Notes: generated by a model from the sequence alone, not told the origin. A DNA stretch of 32,134 nt from Methanocella sp. PtaU1.Bin125 (GCA_002067315.1 MVRA01000214.1:1-32134); one strand, 5' to 3'; positions 7,216-15,720 are shown, counted from the stretch's first letter. A program made the numbers and translations.

Positions 7216-8907
7216 TTAGAACCCGCCCATGCCGCCCATGCCGCCCATGGCGCCCGGGCCTCCGCGGCGCATGTGGGCGAGCGACTGCTGAGCCGATGCC
7301 TGTGCAGCCGCGATCTCCTGCTCGCTGAAGCCGCCCGACGCGATGACATCGTCGATGCGCAGGATCATGACCGCGGCTTCGGCCGCCGAGCTGACGACCT
7401 GCGTCTTGACCCGCAGCGGCTCGATGACGCCCTGCTTGAGCATGTCCACGGGCTTGCCTTCATAGACGTTCAGGCCGAAGTTTTTGCCGTCCTTCTTTTC
7501 GTGCCTGCTACGGAGCGCGACCAGCATGTCGATGGGATCCAGGCCCGCGTTTTCGGCTATCGTGCGCGGGATGACGTCCAGCGCGCTGGCGAACGCCTCG
7601 ACGGCCATCTGCTCCCGGCCGCCCACCGTCGCCGCAAATGCGCGCAGCCGCAGGCCGACCTCGATTTCCGGGGCGCCGCCGCCGGCCACGATCTTGCCGT
7701 CCTCGACGGCCACGCCGGTGACCCGCAGCGCGTCGTGCACCGCGCGCTCGAGCTCGTCGATCACCGTATATGTGCCGCCCCGCAGCAGGATAGTGAGCGC
7801 CTTCGGGTTTTTACAGCCTTCGACGAACATGAGCGTGTCCTCGCCCGTGACCCGGCGTTCCTCGACCAGCGCTGCGGCGCCCAGGTCTGCCGCGGTGATC
7901 TCTTCCAGCTTGGTCACGATGCGGCCGCCCGTGGCCTTCGCGAGCTTGTTCATATCCGTCTCGGAGACACTCTTGACCGCGAAGATGCCTTCCTTCACGA
8001 GGTAATTGGCCATCAGGTCTTCAATGCCCTTCTGGCAGAACACCACGTTGGCGCCGCACCCGGCAATCGCCGCGACCTTCTTCTGGAGCTGCTCGTTCTC
8101 CTGGTCCAGGAAGCTCTTCATCTGCTCGGGCTTGCGGATCTTGATCGAGGTGTCCGCGCCGATCTTGCGCACCTCCAGCGGCAGGTTGACCAGCAGGATC
8201 TTCGCGTTCCTGACCGACTTCGGCATGCCCTCGCTGGCCCGCTTCTTGTCGAACACGATACCCTTGACCAGCTCGGAGGCCATGATGCCCGGCCCGACCT
8301 TCTTCTCGACCTTGACGTTACTGACGTCCACCTTGCCGTTCTCCTCGACCGCGATCACGGCGTCGACGGCCAGGTCCGCCAGCATTTTGCCGGTCCCTTC
8401 CGCGACCTTGCCGGTCATGGCGGTCATGGCGATTTCCCTTAGCTGGGCCTTATCGGTCTTGTTCACGGAGATAGCCATGTTGCCGAGGATCTCCTTCGCC
8501 TTCTCCGCCGCCGTCCGGTAGCCGGTCGCGATCACGGTCGGGTGGATCTCCTGGTCGATGAGCTCTGATGCCTTCTTCAGCAGCTCCCCCGCGAGCACGA
8601 CGGCCGTCGTCGTCCCGTCGCCCGCCTCGTCGTCCTGGGTCTTCGCCACCTCGCAGATCATCTTGGCCGCGGGGTGCTCGATGTCGACCTCCCGCAGGAT
8701 CGTCGCGCCGTCGTTCGTGACGGTCACGTTGCCCGTCGGGTCGACCAGCATCTTGTCCATGCCCTTCGGCCCGAGCGTGGACCGGACCGCCTCGGCTACT
8801 GCCATTGCGGCCATGATATTGTAAGACTGAGCTTCTCTGCCCCGGGAGCGGGTGCTCCCTTCCTTGAGAATGTACACTGGCTGACCGCCAGCCTGTTGGT
8901 TGGCCAA
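7216..8907 (-). CDS. Thermosome subunit (group II chaperonin)
   Basis: The 563-residue protein is full length for an archaeal group II chaperonin. It has the ATP-binding '[12 protein letters not shown]' and 'NDGATILRE' near residues 45-72, the catalytic '[15 protein letters not shown]' near 95, and the C-terminal ATPase segment '[16 protein letters not shown]'. The tail ends in the typical glycine/methionine repeat GGMGGMGGF that projects into the cavity. It forms a double-ring ATP-dependent folding chamber in the cytoplasm. The start is TTG at 8907, supported by GGAGGGAT 5-12 nt upstream; no ATG is available at this position. Monocistronic with its own promoter. Whether it is the alpha or beta type cannot be decided here. 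Confidence 0.97.
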   Translation of the reverse strand: MANQQAGGQPVYILKEGSTRSRGREAQSYNIMAAMAVAEAVRSTLGPKGMDKMLVDPTGNVTVTNDGATILREVDIEHPAAKMICEVAKTQDDEAGDGTTTAVVLAGELLKKASELIDQEIHPTVIATGYRTAAEKAKEILGNMAISVNKTDKAQLREIAMTAMTGKVAEGTGKMLADLAVDAVIAVEENGKVDVSNVKVEKKVGPGIMASELVKGIVFDKKRASEGMPKSVRNAKILLVNLPLEVRKIGADTSIKIRKPEQMKSFLDQENEQLQKKVAAIAGCGANVVFCQKGIEDLMANYLVKEGIFAVKSVSETDMNKLAKATGGRIVTKLEEITAADLGAAALVEERRVTGEDTLMFVEGCKNPKALTILLRGGTYTVIDELERAVHDALRVTGVAVEDGKIVAGGGAPEIEVGLRLRAFAATVGGREQMAVEAFASALDVIPRTIAENAGLDPIDMLVALRSRHEKKDGKNFGLNVYEGKPVDMLKQGVIEPLRVKTQVVSSAAEAAVMILRIDDVIASGGFSEQEIAAAQASAQQSLAHMRRGGPGAMGGMGGMGGF

Positions 8908-8960
8908 ATCTATCCCTCCAAAACATTACGTGTTATGCAGCATAATAGAAATGTACTTCT

Positions 8961-8968
8961 ATAAATAA
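8961..8968 (-). promoter_or_regulatory. TATA box of the thermosome gene
   Basis: On the minus strand 'ttatttat' preceded by a purine-rich BRE-like 'cggtaaa' lies about 55 nt upstream of the TTG start. This predicts a start site near 8937 and a leader of about 30 nt with the GGAGGGAT site. The upstream region 8990-9190 shows no further gene. Confidence 0.6.
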
Positions 8969-9168
8969 TTTACCGGCGTTGTTTTAATTAAATCGGTATA
9001 TGTCGACACGAAACAGACAGACGGCACGAAGGCCGCCGGGGGCACGATGCACACAAGGGCATGCTCCGTTATTGTTGACGTCATGTCCGCTGTCCGTCCT
9101 GCGATAGCACCGGGACCGTATTCCCTGCCCTTGCTACCCGGTATATCTATCGTGCCCTGTGTGTTGTA

Positions 9169-9180
9169 AAATTTAAATAA
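9169..9180 (+). promoter_or_regulatory. Putative TATA box of the lysO-like pair
   Basis: The sequence 'aaaatttaaata' lies just 12-23 nt before the first possible ATG (9192) and about 30 nt before the second ATG (9207). The spacing favours a leaderless transcript beginning at or near 9207, which argues for the second start codon. Confidence 0.4.
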
Positions 9181-9191
9181 TACCTCCTTCT

Positions 9192-9512
9192 ATGATCAGT
9201 TCCGTTATGGACGCCGAGACGATCATCTACATGGGACTTATCATCGCTTCGCTTCTCGCCGGGCTGCTCTTCGGGGTATGGAAAAAGAACTTTGTGGCCG
9301 GGCAGAAGAAAGCCGTCTCCATGGCGATCACCGGGCTGGTGTTCGTCCTCATCTTTCTCATGGGGCTCAAGACGGGCCTGAACCGGGGCGTCATGGATAA
9401 CCTGGGCAACTACGGCGTGAGCGCGCTGCTCCTGGCGCTGGGCGCGATCGCCGGCAGCCTGGTATTCGTCGTCGTCTTCGATCGCCTGTTCCTGAGGGGC
9501 GTGCCCAAATGA
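9192..9512 (+). CDS. LysO-like exporter, N-terminal subunit (small)
   Basis: A 106-residue hydrophobic protein with three predicted membrane spans: about 9-25 (IIYMGLIIASLLAGLLFGVW), 41-58 (AITGLVFVLIFLMGLK) and 73-95 (YGVSALLLALGAIAGSLVFVVV). The size and pattern match the N-terminal third of the bacterial lysine exporter LysO (DUF340, PF03956). The next gene overlaps it by ATGA at 9509-9512 and encodes the remaining part, so this archaeon appears to have a two-gene form. The start could also be the ATG at 9207. TATA-like 'aaaatttaaata' lies at about 9169-9180, so the mRNA may be leaderless or nearly so. Confidence 0.8.
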   Translation: MISSVMDAETIIYMGLIIASLLAGLLFGVWKKNFVAGQKKAVSMAITGLVFVLIFLMGLKTGLNRGVMDNLGNYGVSALLLALGAIAGSLVFVVVFDRLFLRGVPK

Positions 9513-10108
9513 TCTGGCAAATCCTCGTGGCGCTGGTCATCGGCGTCCTTGTCGGCGTCTCAGGCCTGGCCCCGGACGCGCTGCCGGCGAACCTGGACAC
9601 GCTGCTCACCGCGGTCCTGTGTCTGCTGCTGTTCGTCATCGGCATCGACCTCAGCCAGAACAGCAACGTGGTCGCCGACATCAGGCGCATGGGCGCCAGG
9701 CTGCTGCTCGTCCCCCTGCTGATCGCGGCGGGCAGCATCGCGGGCGCGGGGGCGGTAAGCCTGCTCATCGGGCTGACGCCCCAGTACGGCATGGCCATCG
9801 GCGCGGGCTTCGGCTGGTACAGCCTGTCCAGCGTCCTGCTGGCAGGCATCAGCTTCGGCGAGATCGGCATCATGGCGCTGCTCGCCAACGTATTGCGGGA
9901 GATGCTCTCCATCGTCATGCTCCCGTTCGTGGTCAAGTACCTGGGCAAGACGGCCGCAGTGGCTCCGGGCGGCGCGACCACCATGGACACCACGCTGCCG
10001 TTCGTGGTCAAGTACGCGGGCAGCGAGATGAGCATCCTCTCGCTGGTGAGCGGCGTGATACTGTCGCTGCTCGTCGTATTCCTCGTGCCCCTCATCGCCG
10101 GGCTGTGA
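9509..10108 (+). CDS. LysO-like exporter, C-terminal subunit
   Basis: A 199-residue membrane protein with about six spans, starting 'MIWQILVALVIGVLVGVSGL' and containing 'VLCLLLFVIGIDLSQN', 'GFGWYSLSSVLLAG', 'GEIGIMALLANVLREMLSIV' and a last span 'SLVSGVILSLLVVFLVPLIAGL'. The acidic/polar G-I-D-L-S-Q segment and 'AGFGWYSL' motif are characteristic of LysO (DUF340) proteins, which export L-lysine and its analogue thialysine. Together with the preceding 106-residue protein the sum (305) equals one full-length bacterial LysO of about 300. Translation is coupled through the ATGA overlap. Confidence 0.85.
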   Translation: MIWQILVALVIGVLVGVSGLAPDALPANLDTLLTAVLCLLLFVIGIDLSQNSNVVADIRRMGARLLLVPLLIAAGSIAGAGAVSLLIGLTPQYGMAIGAGFGWYSLSSVLLAGISFGEIGIMALLANVLREMLSIVMLPFVVKYLGKTAAVAPGGATTMDTTLPFVVKYAGSEMSILSLVSGVILSLLVVFLVPLIAGL

Positions 10109-10111
10109 TTT

Positions 10112-10351
10112 CCAAGACGCCAAAGATCCAAGGGAAGGGGCCAAGGCGCCACTGTAGAAAATATGAGGCGCCAAGGCACCAAGAGCTTTTTTATATTCAA
10201 GGCCCCAAGTTTCTAAGATATGGGTCTATAAATGAGATCTTGCTACCTGGCCACTTGGCCTCTTAAATATTAAAATAAATCTTGGCGCCCTGGCGTCTCA
10301 TATTTCCTACAGTGGCGTCTTGGTCCCTTCTCTTCGCCTCTTGGTCTCTTG
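10112..10351. repeat. Very long imperfect inverted repeat, about 98-bp arms
   Basis: Left arm 10112-10209 and right arm 10254-10351 can be aligned as reverse complements along their full length by eye, with a loop of about 44 nt. The best-kept part is 'atgaggcgccaaggcacc' against 'ccctggcgtctcat' together with 'ccactgtag' against 'ctacagtgg'. It fills most of the 325-bp gap between the lysO-like genes and the DHH gene and starts within a few bases of the lysO stop. The words 'gccaaggcgcc' recur in the repeats at 12548 and 31612. Confidence 0.9.
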
Positions 10352-10433
10352 AACTTTTGTGCATTGTATTGAAAATAATACTTTCACTCTGGTATCGCAA
10401 GAGCCTTAAAGGACGAGTGTCATGTAGCTATCG

Positions 10434-11819
10434 ATGGAACGATTCGACAGGGCGGCGGAGAAGTGTGCGGGCCTGATACGCGAGAGCGGCGAGTGTCTCG
10501 TGGTCTCTCACATCGACGCGGACGGGCTGACGGCGGCAGGCATTATGTGTCTCGCCCTGGGGCGGATGGGGAAATCCCATGACGTGCGCTTTGTCAAGAA
10601 GCTGGACGACGACGCGCTCGTGGATATCGCGAACCGGGCCGGGAAAAGGCTGGTCATTTTCACCGACCTGGGCAGCGGCGCCATCGACAGGATCAAATCG
10701 CTGGGCATCAACGCCATCGTTACCGATCATCATCAGCCGAAGCCCGGCGATTACGAGTATCACATGAACCCGCACCTCGTCGGCCTCAACGGGGCCACGG
10801 ACATCAGCGGGGCCGGGGTCGCGTTCCTGCTGTCCATGAAGCTGGGCCCGAACGAGGATCTGTCGGCGCTCGCCATCGTCGGCGCGGTGGGCGACCTGCA
10901 GGACATGCGGACCAACGCGCTGGTCGGCGTGAACCGCAAGATTCTGGAGCTCGGCGTGGCAAAGGGATTCCTGTCCTACGAGAAGGACCTGCGGCTGTTC
11001 GGCAGGCAGACCCGGCCGATCTTCAAGCTGTTGCAGTACAGCTCGGACCCCTACGTGCCCGGCCTGAGCGGCAGCGAGAGCGCATGCATCGCGTTTCTCG
11101 AGCAGTCGGGCGTGCCGGTCAAGGCCGAGAGCTGGCGGCGGTGGATCGACCTGGGCCGCGAGGAGAAAACGATCGTCATCTCCCGGCTGTTCCGGCACTG
11201 CCTGGCCCGGGGCATGCCGGCGAAGAAGGTGCAGCGGCTCATCGGGGAGACTTATACGCTCCTGGCCGAGCAGCCCGGCACCGAGCTGCGCGACGCCTCT
11301 GAGTTTTCCACGCTGCTCAACGCCACGGCCCGCTACGAGTACTCCGATATCGGGCTGGCCGTCTGCATGGGCGACCGGGGGGAGGCATACCACACGGCAC
11401 GGGACCTGCTCGACGTCCACCGGCGCAACCTGGTCAACGGCCTGAACTACGTGAGCGACCGCGGCGTTGTACGCCTGGCCAACATGCAGTACTTCGACGC
11501 CGGGAGCGAGATCAGAGAGACGATCGTCGGCATCATCGCCGGCATGAGCACCAGCCTCGACTGCGTGACACGGGAAGTGCCGATCATCGGCCTGGCCGCC
11601 TCGGAGCAGGGGATCAAGGTTTCGGCGCGGGGCAACCACGACCTGATCGTGCGGGGGCTGAACCTCGCGCGGGCTATATCGGAAGCGGCGGCCGCCGTCG
11701 GCGGCACCGGCGGGGGCCACGACATCGCCGCGGGCGCCACCATCCCGGCGGGCCGGGAGCAGGAGTTCCTCATATTGCTGGACAGCAAAATAGGCGAGCA
11801 GATCAACGGAAAAGCATAA
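10434..11819 (+). CDS. DHH/RecJ-like phosphoesterase (single-strand exonuclease type)
   Basis: The 461-residue protein carries the DHH motifs: motif I 'SHIDADGLTAA' (25-35), motif II 'FTDLGSG' (D78), motif III 'TDHHQ' (DHH at 98-100) and motif IV 'IVGAVGDLQDM' near 147. The C-terminal DHHA1 domain ends with 'GTGGGHDIAAGATIP', a substrate-binding glycine cluster. All metal ligands are intact. Archaeal members include the GINS-associated 5'-3' exonuclease GAN and RNA exonucleases; both fit, so I leave the substrate open. No close ribosome-binding site precedes the ATG; AAAGGA is about 26 nt away. The gene is followed 78 bp later by the DUF2150-type gene, possibly in the same transcript. Confidence 0.9.
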   Translation: MERFDRAAEKCAGLIRESGECLVVSHIDADGLTAAGIMCLALGRMGKSHDVRFVKKLDDDALVDIANRAGKRLVIFTDLGSGAIDRIKSLGINAIVTDHHQPKPGDYEYHMNPHLVGLNGATDISGAGVAFLLSMKLGPNEDLSALAIVGAVGDLQDMRTNALVGVNRKILELGVAKGFLSYEKDLRLFGRQTRPIFKLLQYSSDPYVPGLSGSESACIAFLEQSGVPVKAESWRRWIDLGREEKTIVISRLFRHCLARGMPAKKVQRLIGETYTLLAEQPGTELRDASEFSTLLNATARYEYSDIGLAVCMGDRGEAYHTARDLLDVHRRNLVNGLNYVSDRGVVRLANMQYFDAGSEIRETIVGIIAGMSTSLDCVTREVPIIGLAASEQGIKVSARGNHDLIVRGLNLARAISEAAAAVGGTGGGHDIAAGATIPAGREQEFLILLDSKIGEQINGKA

Positions 11820-11897
11820 ATACGCCTGTGTCGCAGATGTCAGGGAGCGAAAATCTTTTGATAGAGACGGTTCATGTATTGATTAAGGAGACAACGG

Positions 11898-12500
11898 ATG
11901 ATCACATTCTATACACCGGAACGATGGAATAACTGGATAAACCAGGTCAAGGAGAGTAAGTTCAAGATCGACCCGACGGCCGAAGGCCTGGGCAGGGAAG
12001 GCATCGTGTTCCTTGACATGGAGGAGGACGTTATCCTCGCGGTCTGCAAGATCACGGGCAAGCTGCAGAAGGGCATGATCCCGAAGGAAGACGCGGCGGC
12101 CCACCTCGAGGACATGAAGGCGATTGTCCTGGCCCAGGTGGAGCCCATCGAAGCGGACAAGGACGAGATGATCGAGTCCGTGCAGCGGGCTCTCGTCGCC
12201 GTGTTCGCGGCAGCCGAATGCCTGATCCAGGGCGACTTCGACACGAAGGCCGACGTGGCGAAGACCGTCATCGAAGCTTCGAAGGCCGAGGCGAGCGGCG
12301 ATATGGATAAGGCGTTCGAGCTCATGGGCCGGGCGGGCGCGCTGGTGCTGGCGGGCAAGAAGTTCGACAGCGAAAAGGTGTTCGAGCAGATCCCGGGCGA
12401 CAGCTTCGTCGCGGAAGGAGTCGACGGCCTGGACTCGATCATCGCCGTCCTCGCGGGCGGCATCGACCTCTCCGACGAGGCCGATGACGAGGAAGAGTAG
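11898..12500 (+). CDS. Conserved archaeal protein, DUF2150-like
   Basis: A 200-residue acidic soluble protein beginning 'MITFYTPERWNNWINQVKES', which I associate with the euryarchaeal DUF2150 family. Residues about 40-150 are helical and rich in Glu/Lys/Ala, and the tail is strongly acidic (DEADDEEE). No catalytic motif, signal or membrane segment is visible. The ATG is well placed behind AAGGAG (11885-11890). Function unknown; the acidic helical nature suggests a protein-binding role, but that is only a guess. It ends convergently with mfnE, separated by a large inverted repeat. Confidence 0.7.
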   Translation: MITFYTPERWNNWINQVKESKFKIDPTAEGLGREGIVFLDMEEDVILAVCKITGKLQKGMIPKEDAAAHLEDMKAIVLAQVEPIEADKDEMIESVQRALVAVFAAAECLIQGDFDTKADVAKTVIEASKAEASGDMDKAFELMGRAGALVLAGKKFDSEKVFEQIPGDSFVAEGVDGLDSIIAVLAGGIDLSDEADDEEE

Positions 12501-12522
12501 ACGCAGCCCGATCATCCGCTCC

Positions 12523-12548
12523 TTTTTTTAATTTTCCTAACGTTTTTT
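12523..12548 (+). terminator. T-rich stop after the DUF2150-like gene
   Basis: Two oligo-T runs, 'ccttttttta' and 'cgtttttta', follow 23-47 nt after the TAG and lead into the inverted repeat at 12548. Oligo-T tracts of this kind terminate transcription in Euryarchaeota. Confidence 0.6.
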
Positions 12549-12705
12549 AATATCCTTGGCGCTCTTGGCTTCCTGGCGCCCTTGGCGAGCGTGACAGGAG
12601 TCGCATTGCCCTGACAAGGTTTGCGTCGCTATTGTGGTTTCGGGTATTCGACTACTGTCACGCGCGCCAAGGGCGCCAGGAAGCCAAGAGCGCCAAGGAA
12701 TATTA
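12548..12705. repeat. Long, nearly perfect inverted repeat, about 50-bp arms
   Basis: Left arm 12548-12597 (taatatccttggcgctcttg...) and right arm 12655-12705 are reverse complements with one extra A and one or two mismatches. The loop is 57 nt. The arms are built of repeated 'cttggcg' words. The repeat lies exactly between the convergent ends of the DUF2150-like gene (+, ends 12500) and mfnE (-, ends 12725), so a role as a two-way terminator or RNA end-protecting hairpin is plausible. Confidence 0.97.
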
Positions 12706-12724
12706 AAAGAATGTCTTTTAGGTG

Positions 12725-13327
12725 CTATTTACCTTTGATAACAGTACCAGTCGTCTCTTCCCCTTTGATGGCGGCGATGACCCGCGGGACGCACCGGCCG
12801 TTGACCACGAAGGCGTCCATGCCGTGCTCGATCAGGAAGCCGGGCAGGGCCATATCGACGCACGTCTCGCCCATCGTCTGTAGCTCGCGGGCGCTGATCG
12901 TGTCGCTTAGCCGGCCGTCCTTGAAAACACCATCAACGTCCGTCGCCTTGATCAGCCGGGCCCCGGACTTCGACGCCATCCAGGCGGCTATCGTGTCCGA
13001 TGTCACGTCCCAGGAGTGCGGCAGCGCGTCGTCTTTCCGTAATATCTCATAGGCCAGGGCGATCCGGGTGCCTTTCCCGGTGATTTTATCAGACAGCGGC
13101 ACGTCGGTGCCATCCGCGAGGTAGTAGCCGTACTGGTCCATGGCCAGCAGGGCCATCCAGTGGGCGGCGTCGTCGGAGAGGCCGCCTCTGCTATAGACGT
13201 CCCTGACGGCGTCAGCGAAGGCGCCGCCTCCGGGCACCACCAGGACGTCAAGGCCCTCCGCGGCCACCTTTCTCAACAACTCCTTCGAGGAGTCGAAGAG
13301 GCTTCCCCCGATCTTCAGCACGATCAA
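12725..13327 (-). CDS. mfnE: [5-(aminomethyl)furan-3-yl]methyl phosphate kinase, methanofuran synthesis
   Basis: The 200-residue protein has the amino acid kinase fold with 'IVLKIGGSLFDS' at the N-terminus, 'VVPGGGAFADAVR' near 37 and 'IKATDVDGVFKDG' near 130. The segment 'LPHSWDVTSDTIAAWMA' is characteristic of the MfnE/archaeal kinase subgroup. MfnE phosphorylates (5-aminomethyl-3-furyl)methyl phosphate to the diphosphate for methanofuran, the C1 carrier of the first step of methanogenesis. The start is TTG at 13327, giving the conserved MIVLKIGG opening; it lies 2 bp after the stop of the TauE/SafE gene, so the two are translationally coupled. Confidence 0.9.
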   Translation of the reverse strand: MIVLKIGGSLFDSSKELLRKVAAEGLDVLVVPGGGAFADAVRDVYSRGGLSDDAAHWMALLAMDQYGYYLADGTDVPLSDKITGKGTRIALAYEILRKDDALPHSWDVTSDTIAAWMASKSGARLIKATDVDGVFKDGRLSDTISARELQTMGETCVDMALPGFLIEHGMDAFVVNGRCVPRVIAAIKGEETTGTVIKGK

Positions 13328-13329
13328 CG

Positions 13330-14124
13330 TTACCAGCCCATGCCGCTTTTAATCATGTTATAGGCAATATAGAGTAACGTAGCATAAAAAATAAATTTTA
13401 TGTAGCGCTCGGGCAGGTGCCTCTCAAACATCGTGGACGCCTTTGCCCCGATTATCGAGCCCGGGACGACCGCTGCGGCCGTGATTATCGCATCCTCCGC
13501 CGAGAACAGGCGCCCGGCACCCATGATAAAATAAAGTATGACGCCCAGGCTTGCGGACACGATGATCGTGGCCAGGGAGTTGGCGATGGCGTTCTTCAGC
13601 GGCAGCCGAAAGAGCGAATGCTGCACAGGAGTGGCCACCGTCCCTCCCCCGACGCCCAGCGTCGCGCCCAGCATGCCCATGATAAAGCCCAGCGCTGAAA
13701 GCCCGGGCACGTTGAGCTTTTCCGGCTCGTCGATCGGCCGATCGGGTTTCTTCCCGGGAACGCGCAGGATGCCCTCCAGGACAATGATCAGCAGGAAAAT
13801 GCCAAACGCTATCTTGATCAGGCTCTCCGGGCTCATAGTGGCGACGGCTGTGCCAATGATCACGCCGGCGATCGATCCCAGAGTCATGATGACCACTGTC
13901 CTCTTGTGGACGTAGCCACGGCGATTATACCCTATGGCCGCCGTGATCGAGACGAAAACATTGGACGTGAGCGAGACCGCGATGACCAGATACACCGGCA
14001 GGCCGAAGCCGAGGGTCAGCGCCGGCACGAGGATGGTCGCCCCGCCGAGGCCGAGCAGGCCGCCGAAAGCGCCCGCTACGAAGCCGGTCATCAGTAACAG
14101 GATTATGTCGACAGGTGCCAGCAT
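13330..14124 (-). CDS. TauE/SafE-family membrane permease
   Basis: With the ATG at 14124 the protein has 264 residues and about eight membrane spans. A TTG at 14151 would add nine polar residues; neither start has a good ribosome-binding site, and I prefer the ATG because the first span begins right after it (MLAPVDIILLLMTGFVAGAFGG). The two inverted half-repeats typical of TauE/SafE are seen: 'GGLLGLGGATILVPALTLGF' in the first half and 'MLGATLGVGGGTVATPVQHS' in the second. Members move sulfite, sulfoacetate, taurine or other organic anions. The gene sits 2 bp upstream of mfnE on the same strand, so it may be tied to that pathway, or the pairing may be accidental. Confidence 0.88.
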   Translation of the reverse strand: MLAPVDIILLLMTGFVAGAFGGLLGLGGATILVPALTLGFGLPVYLVIAVSLTSNVFVSITAAIGYNRRGYVHKRTVVIMTLGSIAGVIIGTAVATMSPESLIKIAFGIFLLIIVLEGILRVPGKKPDRPIDEPEKLNVPGLSALGFIMGMLGATLGVGGGTVATPVQHSLFRLPLKNAIANSLATIIVSASLGVILYFIMGAGRLFSAEDAIITAAAVVPGSIIGAKASTMFERHLPERYIKFIFYATLLYIAYNMIKSGMGW

Positions 14125-14341
14125 AGCTATACGGTGATCAGAATGTGGCAATTGGCCATAATGGTTATTCCGACAAATGACGGGGGCGTTTTCTCCCGGG
14201 TACGCGGCGGATCAGGGTGCGGCAGGCGGCGGTCGTTCAGCGAGTATCTCTTCCGGGCCGGTCACTCATGCGCGCGCGAGGCCGTCCGGCCACTGCCCGG
14301 GATCGTTTAAGCTCTTACAGGAACGATTTTAAAAGAAAGGG

Positions 14342-14414
14342 TTAAGACATAAAGATAAAAAAAGACACTAAAAGCCTATCCAGGCCTTTGTGTCTTAGTA
14401 GTCTTTGTGTCTTA
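14342..14414 (-). terminator. Hairpin plus T-run at the end of tfb
   Basis: Read on the minus strand, the tfb stop codon TAA (14414-14412) is the beginning of an inverted repeat whose arms are about 14383-14414 and 14342-14375, with the short loop 'tggata'. The inner stem is 'ggcc...ggct' and 'aagacac...gtgtctt'. A run of seven T follows the inner stem. The words 'aagacac/aaag' recur as in other intergenic repeats here. It is well placed as the transcription stop of the gar1-tfb operon. Confidence 0.75.
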
Positions 14415-15422
14415 CAGGATTATTTCGATGTCGAGCTCCTCTGCGAGCTCCTTGTACCTGTTGCGGATGGTGACTTCGGTCACGCCCGCCACGTTGGCGA
14501 CCTCGCGCTGTGTCCTGCGCTCGCCGCACAGGATGGACGAGATGTAGATGGCTGCCGCGGCCACGCCTGTCGGGCCTCTGCCGCTGGTCAGCTCCTTCTC
14601 TGCCGCCTGCCGCAGGATCTCCACGGCCTTGCTCTGCACCTCGCCTTTCAGCGACAGCCCCGAGCAGAACCGCGGGACGTAGTCGATGGGCGACGTGGGC
14701 ATCAGCTTGAGGCCGAGCTCGCGGGAGATGAACCGGTAGGTCCGGCCGATCTCTTTGCGGCTCACTCTCGACACTTCGGCGATCTCGTCCAGCGTCCTCG
14801 GCACGCCGTTCTGGCGGCACGCCGCGTACAGCGCCGCCGCGGCGACGCCCTCAATGCTCCGGCCGCGGATCAGGTTCTTGGACACGGCCTTACGGTATAC
14901 GACGGCCGAGGTCTCGCGGATATTGCGGGGCAGGCCCAGCGCGGACGCCATCCTGTCGAGTTCCGACAGCGCGAACGCGAGGTTGCGTTCCGTCGCGTTC
15001 GATACCCTGATGCGCCGCTGCCATTTTCGCAGGCGGTACAGCTGGGCCCTGTTCTTCGAGGAGATCGACTTGCCGTACGAGTCCCGGTTTCTCCAGTCGA
15101 TCATCGTCGACAGGCCCTTGTCGTGAATGGTGAACGTCATTGGTGCGCCGACCCGCGACCGCTTCATGCGCTGGTCGTGGTCGAAGGCCCTCCACTCGGG
15201 GCCCATGTCGATGAAATCCTCATCGACGACCAGGCCACACTCGTTACAGACGAGCTCGGCCCTCTCGTAGTCGTGGACAAGCTGGCGCGAGCCGCACTCG
15301 GGGCACTCGACGACCCGCTCTTCACCCTCGGGCTTCTCCGTCTCCTTTCTGGTCCGCTCGAGGGTCTTCTCCCTGGTGACTTCCTTTCTCTCTATCTCTC
15401 TTACTTTTTCTATCTCTGCCAC
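14412..15422 (-). CDS. tfb: Transcription initiation factor IIB (TFB)
   Basis: The 336-residue protein recruits RNA polymerase to the TBP-TATA complex. It has a charged N-terminal tail (1-38, rich in Glu/Lys/Arg), a zinc ribbon C40-x2-C43...C59-x2-C62 (ECPECGS, VCNECG), the B-reader/linker '[21 protein letters not shown]', and two cyclin repeats from about residue 135 to the end, with the recognition helix '[23 protein letters not shown]'. The start is GTG at 15422 with GAAGGTG about 5-11 nt upstream. It follows gar1 by 11 bp in the same operon, an association common in Euryarchaeota. The N-terminal tail is longer than in many archaeal TFBs. Confidence 0.98.
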   Translation of the reverse strand: MAEIEKVREIERKEVTREKTLERTRKETEKPEGEERVVECPECGSRQLVHDYERAELVCNECGLVVDEDFIDMGPEWRAFDHDQRMKRSRVGAPMTFTIHDKGLSTMIDWRNRDSYGKSISSKNRAQLYRLRKWQRRIRVSNATERNLAFALSELDRMASALGLPRNIRETSAVVYRKAVSKNLIRGRSIEGVAAAALYAACRQNGVPRTLDEIAEVSRVSRKEIGRTYRFISRELGLKLMPTSPIDYVPRFCSGLSLKGEVQSKAVEILRQAAEKELTSGRGPTGVAAAAIYISSILCGERRTQREVANVAGVTEVTIRNRYKELAEELDIEIIL

Positions 15423-15433
15423 GATTACACCTT

Positions 15434-15673
15434 CTAAGCTACGTATAGTCTCTCGTTTATCAAGGCCTGGACGCCGGCCCTGGCCATCTTCTTATCAAGC
15501 TTGACCGAGACATACGGGGCTGTCTCCGGTCCAAAGACGTCATAAACGGTACCGATCTTATCCATTTTTTTAGTGACGACCTTCGCGTACATTTTCGGGA
15601 GCGACGGTTCCTCAAGCCTGACGATCAGGTGCCCGTGCGGCGATAAATGCAAAACCGTGCCAAGTCGCTTCAA
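15434..15673 (-). CDS. gar1: H/ACA ribonucleoprotein protein Gar1
   Basis: A 79-residue small beta-barrel protein: '[19 protein letters not shown]', '[24 protein letters not shown]' and 'YVSVKLDK' are the Gar1 core strands, including the conserved K-K-x-D/K-I-G-x-V-x-D-V-F-G-P stretch. It binds Cbf5 in the guide-RNA pseudouridine synthase particle and helps product release. The start is TTG at 15673 with GGAAGTGA about 8-15 nt upstream. First gene of the gar1-tfb operon. Confidence 0.93.
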   Translation of the reverse strand: MKRLGTVLHLSPHGHLIVRLEEPSLPKMYAKVVTKKMDKIGTVYDVFGPETAPYVSVKLDKKMARAGVQALINERLYVA

Positions 15674-15692
15674 AAAACGTCACTTCCAAAAC

Positions 15693-15720
15693 TATATATA
15701 GACTTATCTAATAGTATAAA
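15693..15720 (-). promoter_or_regulatory. Promoter region of gar1-tfb
   Basis: On the minus strand two TATA-like elements are seen: 'tttttatac' at about 15712-15720 and 'tatatata' at 15693-15700. The more distal one leaves a leader long enough to contain the GGAAGTGA site; the proximal one would start transcription at the TTG. Which is used cannot be decided from sequence. Confidence 0.45.

Noticed and set aside
10428-11720. A 430-codon frame opposite the DHH gene
   Set aside because: The plus strand has all DHH motifs; the long antisense frame is a by-product of high GC in third positions. The same holds for other long antisense frames at 913-2805, 7216-8907 and 20017-21123.
14190-14300. 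Possible relation of GC-rich words (ggtcac...gcgcgc...gaggccg) at 14260 to those at 4053-4080 and 23950
   Set aside because: The shared stretches are short and GC-rich, and could occur by chance; no alignment over more than about 25 bases could be made.
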